Shown: positions 23,213 through 31,396 of the stretch, one piece after another
Layout of the letters: every line of letters starts with the position of its first letter
Position numbering within the stretch: the stretch's first letter is position 1
DNA from: Bryobacterales bacterium
GTDB lineage: Bacteria > Acidobacteriota > Terriglobia > Bryobacterales > Bryobacteraceae
Length of the DNA stretch: 64,000 nt
Assembly: GCA_016716385.1 (NCBI GenBank)
Contig: JADJWL010000016.1
Location: 1-64,000, forward strand
Reading direction: 5' to 3'
Made by a program: the position numbers and the translations under genes
The notes under the pieces: model-generated
Database searches by the model: none
Told to the model about the DNA's origin: nothing
The model's input: the letters and a program-made list of their open reading frames with translations, nothing else

Positions 23213-25489
23213 ATGACCGACGCCGCCGTGCTGGCGCACATCGCGAAGCTTCCGCACTCCCGCGCGACCTTTCGCCAACTGATCCGTGAGCTTGGCTCGA
23301 AGGGTGTGCCCCGGGACGATCTCGCGCGCGCCCTAAACCGCCTCGAAGCCCGCGGGGAACTGATCGAGTTCCGCTCCGGCCAGTACGTGGTGGCGGCGAA
23401 GTCGCGCGAATATGCCGCCGGACGCCTCAACGTGCATCGCGACGGCTATGGGTTCCTCCTTTCCGATAAGCCTCTGGAGGGTATCGCGGGCGATGTATTC
23501 CTGCCGCCCGACGCGGCGGCCAAGGCCATGCACGGCGACCGCGTGCTGGTGCGGATCGGGCGTATCGACAGCGCCGGACGCGCCGAGGGCGAGATCGTCC
23601 GCGTGCTGGAGCGGATGCACCGTTCGGTCGTGGGCGAGTTTCGGATCACCCGCAAGGGCTGCTTCGTGGTGCCGCACGACGAACGGGTCCGGCACTGGAT
23701 CGAGATTCCGGATGGAATGGAGATTCCGCCACCAACCGAAGATGTCGACCGCGTCGGAGCGGAGCCGCCGCGGATCGAGTCCGTCGAGGATCTGCAGGGC
23801 ATGATCGTGACGGCGGAACTGCTCGATTTCCCGGGGGAAGAGACGGGCGCCGTCGGGCGGGTGATCGAAGTGCTTGGGTATCCCGACGACTTCGGCGTGG
23901 ATGTGGAGATCATCATCCGGAAGCACCATCTTCCTCATCGCTTCCCACCGGATGCCCTGGAGCAGGCAGCAGCGTATCCCGGTGCTCCGGGATCAGATGA
24001 CCTGGCGGATCGCCGCGACTTTCGCGGCCTGCCCGTGGTGACGATCGACGGCGAGACGGCACGTGACTTCGACGATGCGGTGCGCGTGGAGCGGCTGCCC
24101 AACGGCCATTACGCGCTGGATGTGCACATCGCGGACGTGAGCCATTACGTGCGGCCGGGAAGTCCGATCGACCGCGAGGCGCGCCTGCGAGGCACCTCCG
24201 CCTACTTCCCGGATCGCGCCGTGCCGATGCTGCCGCGGGAGCTATCGACCGCGCTCTGCTCGCTGGTGCCGCGGGAAGACCGGCTGGTGCTGTCGGCGCT
24301 CCTTGAGATCGACCGCCAGGGCGACTGCGTGCGTGCCGAGTTCACCCGAGGGGTGATCCGCAGCGCCGAGCGCCTGACTTATACGAGCGTGCACAAGCTG
24401 CTGGAGGGAGACGACGCCGAACGCGAGCGGTACGCGGCAATGGTGGGAGACTTGGAGCTCATGCGCGAGCTGGCGCTCGTGCTCAACCGGAAGCGCGTCC
24501 GGCGGGGGTCGATTGATTTCGACCTACCCGAGCCATTGATCGAGTTCGATGAGTTCGGCGAGATGGTGGGCGTGATCCGCGCGCCGCGCAATATCGCGCA
24601 CCGGATCATCGAGGAGTTCATGCTCGCGGCAAACGAAGCGGTGGCGGCGCGGCTGGAAGCGGCCGGCATTGCCAGCATCTACCGGATCCACGAACTGCCC
24701 GACCCGAAGCGCGTGCTGGACTTCGAAGAGGCTGCTTCCCAGTTCGGCTATTCGCTGGGCCTGGGCGCGCTGCCGGTGAAGAAGTACGCCAACACGCAGC
24801 ACTACCGGGACGGCCGCAAGGTGCGGCGCGAGATTTCACGGCCGGAGGCGGTGCCGGGATTGACGTCGCGCCACTACCAGAAGATGCTGGCGCGGCTAGA
24901 GGGCAAGCCGGAAGAACGGATCGTGAACTACCTGCTGCTGCGGTCGCTCAAACAGGCGCGCTACAGCGTGGACAACGCGGGACACTTCGCGCTGGCGGCG
25001 GGCACGTATACGCACTTCACATCACCGATCCGCCGCTATCCGGATCTGCTCGTGCACCGGCTGCTGAAAGGCGTGCTGGACGGCGCGTCGACGCCGGGGG
25101 AAGACGACCTGCGGGCGGCGGCGGAAGACTGCAGCCGCGCCGAGCGGCGGGCCGCCGATGCCGAGCGGGAACTGGTGGAGTGGAAGAAAGCCAAGTTCAT
25201 GGCCGAACGCGTGGGCGATGTCTTTGACGCGCTCGTGATCGGCACGGCAAAGTACGGCCTGTTTGTCGAGTTGGAGAGCTTGTTCGTGGAAGGGCTGGTG
25301 CCGGTGGAGACGCTTCCGGGCGACCGGTACACGTACCGCGAGAATACGCGCCAGGTGATGGGGGAGCGCACGCGGCGGGCGTTTTCGATCGGAGACCGGC
25401 TGCGCGTCTGCCTGGACCGGGTCGAGGAGACGGGCAACAAGCTGCAGTTCTCCGTCTTCGAGGAAGCCCCGCGGAAGCGCCGGCGGTGA
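23213..25489 (+). CDS. rnr: Ribonuclease R
   Basis: 758 residues from ATG 23213 with GGAG 6 bases upstream. The order of domains is an N-terminal winged-helix segment, cold-shock OB domain, RNB catalytic domain and C-terminal S1 domain (near 640-730). The RNB core has TARDFDDAVRVERLPNGHYA and VHIADVSHYVRPGS with the metal-binding Asp residues, and FTSPIRRYPDLLVHR near its end. It degrades structured RNA 3' to 5'. The gene converges on the next with 6 bases between stops. Confidence 0.95.
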   Translation: MTDAAVLAHIAKLPHSRATFRQLIRELGSKGVPRDDLARALNRLEARGELIEFRSGQYVVAAKSREYAAGRLNVHRDGYGFLLSDKPLEGIAGDVFLPPDAAAKAMHGDRVLVRIGRIDSAGRAEGEIVRVLERMHRSVVGEFRITRKGCFVVPHDERVRHWIEIPDGMEIPPPTEDVDRVGAEPPRIESVEDLQGMIVTAELLDFPGEETGAVGRVIEVLGYPDDFGVDVEIIIRKHHLPHRFPPDALEQAAAYPGAPGSDDLADRRDFRGLPVVTIDGETARDFDDAVRVERLPNGHYALDVHIADVSHYVRPGSPIDREARLRGTSAYFPDRAVPMLPRELSTALCSLVPREDRLVLSALLEIDRQGDCVRAEFTRGVIRSAERLTYTSVHKLLEGDDAERERYAAMVGDLELMRELALVLNRKRVRRGSIDFDLPEPLIEFDEFGEMVGVIRAPRNIAHRIIEEFMLAANEAVAARLEAAGIASIYRIHELPDPKRVLDFEEAASQFGYSLGLGALPVKKYANTQHYRDGRKVRREISRPEAVPGLTSRHYQKMLARLEGKPEERIVNYLLLRSLKQARYSVDNAGHFALAAGTYTHFTSPIRRYPDLLVHRLLKGVLDGASTPGEDDLRAAAEDCSRAERRAADAERELVEWKKAKFMAERVGDVFDALVIGTAKYGLFVELESLFVEGLVPVETLPGDRYTYRENTRQVMGERTRRAFSIGDRLRVCLDRVEETGNKLQFSVFEEAPRKRRR

Positions 25490-25495
25490 CAGCGG

Positions 25496-26464
25496 CTACA
25501 CCTTTCCCTTATAGCCGCAGAGCATCCGCGGGACCATGACGCGGCACTTCGCACAGGATTCGGTGGTGTGGGCATCGGCGTAGTTCGCGTTCGTATTCGA
25601 CTGCTGGTACCATACTTCCGTCATGAACATGGTGCCCTGGAAGGCGTTTGCCTGCCACACCTGAATGGCGCGTTGAATGAGTTTGGGTGCAGCGCACACG
25701 AGAAACTCGGTCTTCATGTTCCTGATTGAGATCTTCTCCTTCCCCACGAGATCAATGGCCTTGCCGCGGCAATCGAGCAGATTGTCCCAACCAGCCGGAT
25801 CACCGGGATCGACGGGGTTGATTCCCAACTGCCCGCAGGCAGTCTCGAATTGCTTGAAATTCGCCTTGTTGCTGTAGAGGCTCGACGATGGTGCTCCATA
25901 GCGGCGCACCCTATTCCCCTGCACCTCCAGCACGCCGAACATGAACTGTCCGCCAACACCGAGTGTCCGCATGGCGCCGTGAATGGCCAGTGCGGCCTGT
26001 TTCGTGTCCATGCTCTCGTAGATCCGGTGGCGGTCCGCGGTGTTGCCGCAGTGCTCACAGGTCTCGCTCCCGGAAAAACACTGCTCGAAGCGGAGGTTCT
26101 TGCTGCCGATCACGAGGTCGATTCGTTCGCGCTCTCGCCGGGACCCGTGGCGGCCGGGGTTCGCCACGTCGGTGTACGCGCCGTACGTTGTGCCCGTGAG
26201 CGTGACGTCCCGCAGCCCGACCGAAGTCTGGACGACTTCCGCCTCGGTCAGGGCGTCCTTGGGAAGGAATCCGAAGGCGTCGCGGGCGAGCCCGGAGAGG
26301 ACTTCCACGAAGACGTACGGCAGCCGGTGGTAGGCGGTGTCGGCGCCTTCGATGATGGCGACGTCGTCGCCGGGTTGGACGAACTTCTGGGGAACGAAGG
26401 ATTCGAGGCCGTTGGGACCGGCATCCTCGTAGAGTTCGAATTTGAATCCGCGAATTTTCGGCAC
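25496..26464 (-). CDS. Uncharacterised protein with deaminase-like C-terminus
   Basis: 322 residues from GTG 26464, with AGGAGGG 7 bases upstream. The first 80 residues may form an SH3-like barrel (PGDDVAIIEGADTAYHRLPY). A CxxC pair sits at C136 and C139. The last 70 residues read FLVCAAPKLIQRAIQVW, then MTEVWY, then ESCAKCRVMVPRMLC. This C257 ... C304-x2-C307 ... C316 pattern with its helix-strand order resembles the zinc site of cytidine-deaminase-fold proteins, but the catalytic Glu expected after C257 (CAE) is Ala. It is divergent from the ART-like gene. The fold is inferred by eye and may be inactive as a deaminase. Confidence 0.5.
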   Translation of the reverse strand: MPKIRGFKFELYEDAGPNGLESFVPQKFVQPGDDVAIIEGADTAYHRLPYVFVEVLSGLARDAFGFLPKDALTEAEVVQTSVGLRDVTLTGTTYGAYTDVANPGRHGSRRERERIDLVIGSKNLRFEQCFSGSETCEHCGNTADRHRIYESMDTKQAALAIHGAMRTLGVGGQFMFGVLEVQGNRVRRYGAPSSSLYSNKANFKQFETACGQLGINPVDPGDPAGWDNLLDCRGKAIDLVGKEKISIRNMKTEFLVCAAPKLIQRAIQVWQANAFQGTMFMTEVWYQQSNTNANYADAHTTESCAKCRVMVPRMLCGYKGKV

Positions 26465-26519
26465 GGCGTACCCTCCTGAGAGGTGATTTTAGACCATACC
26501 GACGAAAACCCGAACGCCG

Positions 26520-26569
26520 CCCGTCAGGATCGAAGCCTGGTGCGTAAGTTATTGGCCTTACCTGACGGG
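26520..26569. promoter_or_regulatory. 9-bp inverted repeat, possible operator of the divergent pair
   Basis: CCCGTCAGG at 26520-26528 is perfectly complementary to CCTGACGGG at 26561-26569, with centres about four helical turns apart. The right arm overlaps CTGACG, a -35-like hexamer placed 18 bases before TATTGT (26586-26591) in front of the ART-like gene. This layout suggests shared control of the two divergent genes. Confidence 0.45.
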
Positions 26570-26624
26570 ACAGACGGGAGCCTGTTATTGTAGATTTTTT
26601 GCCCGCTCACACGAGGAGGAACCG

Positions 26625-27392
26625 ATGCCCGCGACAAAAGGCCATCTGATTGTGCTGGATCTGATTGGCGACGACACAACCCCGGCGATGTTCTCGATCA
26701 AACAGCGCGTGAAACCTCTAACCGCACCCCCGAGCCGCGCGCATCATCGCGGCAAGGGCTTCTCGCTGGACCAACTGGCCGTGATGGGCAGACTGGCCAC
26801 ATCTGTCGCAACGAATCCGTCGAGTATCGACGAGTTCGGCCTGGATTTTGCGACCGATCCGCGGACCGGCCGGCCAACGCTGGTTGAGTCGACGATGAGC
26901 CAATACCTCGGGCTCGAGGGGACGGACCAACTGGTGGGCGCCGAGTATCTGCTGCGGGGCGACACGCGCGACTGGGACGCGGTGTACGATGCGGGGGGGC
27001 TGGGCGCGAACGTGAAAGATGTCAGATCGGGGTCGATCGACACAGGGAAGCATGTGGAATCGAGTTCGGGAACGAGCGCGTTTGTCCCGTGCACGCGGCA
27101 GCTCGGGGTGAGCAAGCACTTCGCCGGGAAGACTGGCTGGGTGTACCTGTTCCACGTGAACGAGGGGATCGCGATGAGCGATCACAAGAAGTACCAACAG
27201 GATGAGGTGCTGGCCTTCGGTGAAATTCCGCTGCACGACATCGTCATGTGCAAGTGGGTGGAGCAAGCGAACCGCATCTATGTAAACCGGGAGTTCCGCG
27301 CGGCGATGATTGACAGCACGAACTGGAGCCCGCTCCTGCGCCTGATCGGCGGCGGGACCTATGCGCAAGGGCAGTTCTGGGTCATCAAGTAG
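26625..27392 (+). CDS. Cholera-toxin-A-like ADP-ribosyltransferase-fold protein
   Basis: 255 residues from ATG 26625 with GAGGAGG upstream. After about 100 residues of unknown character, the chain can be aligned by eye with the A chains of cholera and heat-labile toxins: LLRGDTRDWDAVYDAGGL (R111, D113), FVPCTRQLGVSKHFAG (place of the STS strand), GWVYLFHV, and QQDEVLAFGEIPLHDIV with E194. The residue two before the Glu is Q192, giving QxE rather than the ExE of arginine-specific enzymes. The serine of the STS motif is replaced by Pro-Cys-Thr. No signal peptide or B subunit is visible. The fold call is mine; activity is uncertain. Confidence 0.6.
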   Translation: MPATKGHLIVLDLIGDDTTPAMFSIKQRVKPLTAPPSRAHHRGKGFSLDQLAVMGRLATSVATNPSSIDEFGLDFATDPRTGRPTLVESTMSQYLGLEGTDQLVGAEYLLRGDTRDWDAVYDAGGLGANVKDVRSGSIDTGKHVESSSGTSAFVPCTRQLGVSKHFAGKTGWVYLFHVNEGIAMSDHKKYQQDEVLAFGEIPLHDIVMCKWVEQANRIYVNREFRAAMIDSTNWSPLLRLIGGGTYAQGQFWVIK

Positions 27393-27402
27393 CATATTGG
27401 CC

Positions 27403-28458
27403 ATGACCTTCCACCGTCGCACCCTGCTCAAGTCAGCGGCCGCGGGCGCCGCGGCGCATGCGATTCCTCCGGCGCGGGCGGCGAAGCCGGTACGCATGTC
27501 CGTGGGGACGCAGCGCTATCCGACCACGCCCGAGATGCTCGATTATTTCAAGCGCCACGCGGTCGGGCATATCGCAGGCTATTCCCCGGAACAGGGCAAA
27601 CCGTGGACCGTGGACACCCTGCGCAGGACGCGTGCGATGTGCGAGGAACACGGCGTCGCGTTGGACATGGTCGTACCCAGCGGCTTTCGCGACCGCGAAT
27701 TCCTGATGCCCGAGACGCGCGACCGCGCCATCGCGGCCATGCAGGAACTGATCCGCGATTGCGCCGGCGCGGGCATTCCTGCTGTGAAGTACAACATGTC
27801 GTTCCTGAGCATGGAGCGCACCGGGAATACGCCTGGGCGCGGCGGGTCGTCGTATAGCACGTGGCGCTGGGAGGATGCCAAAGCGCGCGCCGGCGAACTG
27901 ACCGATGCCGGACGCATCACCGAAGATGTCTACTGGGAGCGGGTCGAGCACTTCCTTGCCCGCGTCGTCCCGGTGGCGAATGAGTACAGGATCCGCATGG
28001 CCTGCCACCCGGAGGATCCCGGGGTGCCGGCCTCCGGCTACCGCGGCATTGTCCGCCCGCTCGGGACGCCGGAGGGATTGAAGAAATTCGTCGCGCTGCA
28101 CGAGAGCCCGTACCATGGACTGAATCTGTGCCTCGGCACGACGGCGGAGATGCTCCAAGATCCGAACCGGGAGATCCACGGCATCATCCGCTACTTCGGC
28201 GAGCGGAAGAAGATCTTCAACATTCACTTCCGCAACATTAAGGGCAAGCGCGACGACTTCATGGAAGTGTGGCCGGACGAGGGCGACATGGACATGATCG
28301 AGGTGGCGCGCACGCTGTACGAGGTGGACTACCCGTACATGCTGATGCCCGATCACATGCCGCGCCATCCGGACGATCCGGGTTTCGGCAAGCAGGCGTT
28401 CGCCTACGGCTTCGGGTACATCAAGGCCGTAATCCAGGCGATCGGGCGGGTTGGCTGA
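27403..28458 (+). CDS. uxuA: Mannonate dehydratase-like protein with Tat-type leader
   Basis: 351 residues from ATG 27403. The first 27 residues (FHRRTLLKSAAAGAAAHA) resemble a twin-arginine signal. The body matches UxuA: MRMSVGTQRYP-like start of a TIM barrel, MACHPEDPGVPASGYRGI, LNLCLGTTAEML, FNIHFRNIKGKRDDFMEVWP and LMPDHMPRHPDDP, with the His, Cys and Asp residues that hold the metal. UxuA dehydrates D-mannonate to 2-keto-3-deoxygluconate. An exported form is unusual; it may act on oligouronides or the leader may not be functional. Confidence 0.85.
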   Translation: MTFHRRTLLKSAAAGAAAHAIPPARAAKPVRMSVGTQRYPTTPEMLDYFKRHAVGHIAGYSPEQGKPWTVDTLRRTRAMCEEHGVALDMVVPSGFRDREFLMPETRDRAIAAMQELIRDCAGAGIPAVKYNMSFLSMERTGNTPGRGGSSYSTWRWEDAKARAGELTDAGRITEDVYWERVEHFLARVVPVANEYRIRMACHPEDPGVPASGYRGIVRPLGTPEGLKKFVALHESPYHGLNLCLGTTAEMLQDPNREIHGIIRYFGERKKIFNIHFRNIKGKRDDFMEVWPDEGDMDMIEVARTLYEVDYPYMLMPDHMPRHPDDPGFGKQAFAYGFGYIKAVIQAIGRVG

Positions 28459-28471
28459 AGCCGGACACGCC

Positions 28472-29842
28472 CTACGCCCCGTACAGTTCGAGGAATCGCG
28501 CCACCGATTCGATGCCCTTGTAGTAGTTCTCCAGGCGGAACTTCTCGTTGGGGGAGTGCAGGCCGTCATCGGGGAGCCCGAAGCCCATCAGGACCGTCGG
28601 AATCCCGAGGTGCGCCTGGAACTCGCCCACGATTGGAATGGAGCCGCCGGAGCGTGTGAACACGGTCTCACGGCCGAAGACTTCGGCGAAGGCCCTGGCG
28701 GCGACTCCGATGGCGGGATGATCCGGGTTCACCATCGACGCCGGCGCGGCACTGAGCACACGCACTTCGCAGCGGACGCCTTCGGGAGCTTCTTTGGCGA
28801 CGAAGTCCTTCACCAGGTCGACGACGCGGTCCGCGCGCTGGTCGGGGACCAGGCGCAGGCTGACCTTGGCGACCGCTTCAGCCGGAATGACGGTCTTGCC
28901 GCCGGCGCCGGTGAATCCGCCGGCGATCCCGTGCACTTCGAGCGTGGGGCGGGCCCAGATGCGCTCGAGCACCGTGTAGCCGGGCTCTCCGGTGAGCGCC
29001 GCCGCGCCCACTTCATCGCGCAGGAAGGCTTTTTCGGAAAACGGCAGGCGGCTCCAACTGGCTTTCTCCGCGTCCGCGGGAGCGGCCACGTCGTCGTAGA
29101 TGCCAGGGATGCGGATGACGCCTTGGGCGTCCTTCATTTTGGCGAGTAACTCGACCAGCCCGTACACTGCGTTGGGCGCGGCGCCACCGTAGAGGCCGGA
29201 GTGCAGGTCGCGCGCCGGACCACGCGCGGCGATCTCGAGATAGACGAGGCCGCGCAGCCCGACGCAGAGGGTCGGGATGCCGTCGGCGTACAGCGCAGTG
29301 TCGGAAACGAGCGCGACATCGGCCTTCAGGTTGCCGGGATTCTCGCGCACGTATTGTGCGATCGCTTTGCCGCCGACCTCCTCTTCGCCTTCGATGAGGA
29401 ACTTCACGTTGACCGGCAGGCTGCCGTGGACGGCGCGGAGCGTTTCGATGGCCTTGATGTGGGTGAGCATCTGGCCCTTGTCGTCGGCGGCACCGCGGGC
29501 GTAGAGGTTGCCGTCGCGGATGGCGGGTTCAAACGGCGGCGTCACCCATTGGTCGAGGGGGTCCGGCGGCTGGACGTCGTAGTGCCCGTAGCAGAGCACG
29601 ACCGGCTTTCCGGGGGCGTGCAGCGAATCGGCGTAGACGAGGGGATGGCCGGAGGTTTCGACGACGGAGATGTTGTCGAGACCCGCGGCACGCAGTTGCT
29701 CCGCGGTGAACTCCGCGGCGCGGCGGACATCGGCGGCGTGGTCCGGGAGGGTGCTGACGCTCGGGATCCGCAAGAAGGCCAGCAGGTCGGCGAGGTACGC
29801 GTCCGCGTGCGCCGCAACGTGTTCCGAAATGGGAGAAGGCAT
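28472..29842 (-). CDS. M20-family dipeptidase
   Basis: 456 residues. The two-zinc M20 pattern is clear: VVLCYGHYDVQPPDPLDQW (first ligands), GAADDKGQMLTHIKA (bridging Asp), LIEGEEEVGGKAI (catalytic and ligand Glu) and SGGSIPIVGEF near the end. A dimerisation domain lies between. No signal peptide, so it acts in the cytoplasm on dipeptides or related amides. It converges on uxuA with 13 bases between stops. Confidence 0.92.
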   Translation of the reverse strand: MPSPISEHVAAHADAYLADLLAFLRIPSVSTLPDHAADVRRAAEFTAEQLRAAGLDNISVVETSGHPLVYADSLHAPGKPVVLCYGHYDVQPPDPLDQWVTPPFEPAIRDGNLYARGAADDKGQMLTHIKAIETLRAVHGSLPVNVKFLIEGEEEVGGKAIAQYVRENPGNLKADVALVSDTALYADGIPTLCVGLRGLVYLEIAARGPARDLHSGLYGGAAPNAVYGLVELLAKMKDAQGVIRIPGIYDDVAAPADAEKASWSRLPFSEKAFLRDEVGAAALTGEPGYTVLERIWARPTLEVHGIAGGFTGAGGKTVIPAEAVAKVSLRLVPDQRADRVVDLVKDFVAKEAPEGVRCEVRVLSAAPASMVNPDHPAIGVAARAFAEVFGRETVFTRSGGSIPIVGEFQAHLGIPTVLMGFGLPDDGLHSPNEKFRLENYYKGIESVARFLELYGA

Positions 29843-29881
29843 GATGGGACGCCTTTATTCTAGCGCCCCATCCCTGAAAAA

Positions 29882-30271
29882 TCAGACGGCAATCGAGAGA
29901 TGCGCCGGGGTCGACGCCGCGGCGCTCAAGAGAACGCGGTGGACTTCACTGCTCTCGAACGGTTGGACGAGAATGTCATACCCGCCCAGGTTGATCACTT
30001 CCGCCCACAACCGCACGTCCGCGGCGGGGACGGTCACGACGACTTCCGTTTCACGATGGGCCTGCCGGGCGGCGGCCAACACTTCTTTCCAATCACCATC
30101 TTCCAGATGGACTTCAGTGAGAATTACGGGAAAGTATTGTTCCTTGAGAACGCGGTTCGCCTCCCGGACATTGGGCACGTGGACGAAGGAAAGCGGGCAG
30201 TCCGCCATCATCCGGGAGAGAGAAGCCGCGTCGCTCGCATTGGGGGAAATGTGAAGAACGACGCAAGCCAT
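29882..30271 (-). CDS. Pseudo-receiver domain protein
   Basis: 129 residues from ATG 30271. The chain follows a CheY-like alpha/beta pattern (VVLHISPNASDAASLSRMM, FPVILTEVHLEDGDW, YDILVQPFESSEVHRVL) and has no output domain. The phospho-acceptor Asp is replaced by E53, the conserved Lys by Q103, and the N-terminal acidic pair by non-acidic residues. It is therefore unlikely to be phosphorylated and may act as a constitutive or protein-binding module. No histidine kinase is nearby. Confidence 0.7.
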   Translation of the reverse strand: MACVVLHISPNASDAASLSRMMADCPLSFVHVPNVREANRVLKEQYFPVILTEVHLEDGDWKEVLAAARQAHRETEVVVTVPAADVRLWAEVINLGGYDILVQPFESSEVHRVLLSAAASTPAHLSIAV

Positions 30272-30448
30272 CAGGGTTTCGTCTCTGTCTCTAGCGTAGC
30301 TGAGTCGGGGCCAGAATATCCACAAAAATCGATGACAATTCGGAAACGGTTTGCTACTCCCGGCTGGCTACGATGATTTCTCTGAGGAACTACGGGATGT
30401 GAGGGATATATTTGCGAATCCGTGACGGATTTTCCAACACGTGTGGTG

Positions 30449-31396
30449 TCAGCGGATGAGTGCCGAGGCGTGCGCCCGCACGGACGCGGACAGACCGGCG
30501 AGATCATAGCCGCCTTCGAGCAGGGAAACGAGGCGTCCCGCGGCGGAGAGGCTGGCGATCTCGCGCATCAGGACCGTAAGTTCCGCGAAGTCCGCGTCGG
30601 AGAGGGTGAAGCGCCCGAGGGGGTCGCCAGCGCGGGAGTCGAAACCGGCGGACAGCAGGACGAGGTCGGGGCGAAAGGCGCGCGCTGCGGGGAGCAGCCG
30701 GTGGCGGAACGCGTCGAGAACGTCTTCCCCGGTGGTTCCGGCGGGCAGGGGGCAGTTCATCGTGGTGCCGGCGCCATCGCCTTCCCCGATTTCCGCCGGC
30801 GCACCGGTACCGGGATACCAGGGCGCCTGGTGGCTGCTGAAAAAGAACACGGAACGGTCGTTGTAGAAGATGTCCTGTGTGCCGTTGCCGTGGTGGACGT
30901 CCCAATCGGCGATGAGGACGCGCTCCACCCCGTGGCGGCGCTGGGCGTAGCGGGCGGCGATGGCGATGTTGTTGAAGACGCAGAATCCCATGCCGCGATT
31001 GGCGGTGGCGTGGTGGCCGGGCGGCCGTACGAGGCACAGGGCCTGCCGGGCGCCGTTAGCGAAGATCGCGTCCACGGCGTTCAGCACGCCGCCTACCGCA
31101 TGGAGAGCGACATCGAGAGAAGCGGCGCTCATCGCGACATCGCCGGTGGTCAGTTCGCGAATGTCGTCTGTGCCGGCGAGCGCCGCGGATTCGCGCTCGA
31201 CCGTCGTCACGTACGCCGCAGTGTGGCAAAGCAGCAACTCGTCGGTATCCGCAGCGCGCGCCGGAACGGGTTGCAGGTCGAGTCCGGCGACGGCGTCGAG
31301 GGCGGCGTCGAAGCGCTCCGGGCGCTCGGGATGCCCGTTTCCGGTCCGGTGCTCACGGAAGACGGGATCGGCCAGGAGAACGGTTGCTACAGGCAT
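30449..31396 (-). CDS. Histone deacetylase-family (AcuC-like) deacetylase
   Basis: 315 residues from ATG 31396. Active-site segments are intact: RPPGHHATANRGMGFCVFNN, IADWDVHHGNGTQDIFY (zinc Asp/His) and LLSAGFDSRAGDPLG (third zinc ligand). LLEGGYDLAGL closes the fold. Substrates may be acetylated proteins (for example acetyl-CoA synthetase), polyamines or short acetyl compounds. Its start overlaps the stop of a sirtuin-like gene by 10 bases, so two unrelated deacetylase families share an operon. Confidence 0.92.
   Translation of the reverse strand: MPVATVLLADPVFREHRTGNGHPERPERFDAALDAVAGLDLQPVPARAADTDELLLCHTAAYVTTVERESAALAGTDDIRELTTGDVAMSAASLDVALHAVGGVLNAVDAIFANGARQALCLVRPPGHHATANRGMGFCVFNNIAIAARYAQRRHGVERVLIADWDVHHGNGTQDIFYNDRSVFFFSSHQAPWYPGTGAPAEIGEGDGAGTTMNCPLPAGTTGEDVLDAFRHRLLPAARAFRPDLVLLSAGFDSRAGDPLGRFTLSDADFAELTVLMREIASLSAAGRLVSLLEGGYDLAGLSASVRAHASALIR

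Noticed and set aside
25496..26464. Calling the divergent neighbour an immunity protein for the ART-like gene
   Set aside because: Nothing in its sequence shows ADP-ribosyl hydrolase or macrodomain character; the deaminase-like Cys pattern points elsewhere.
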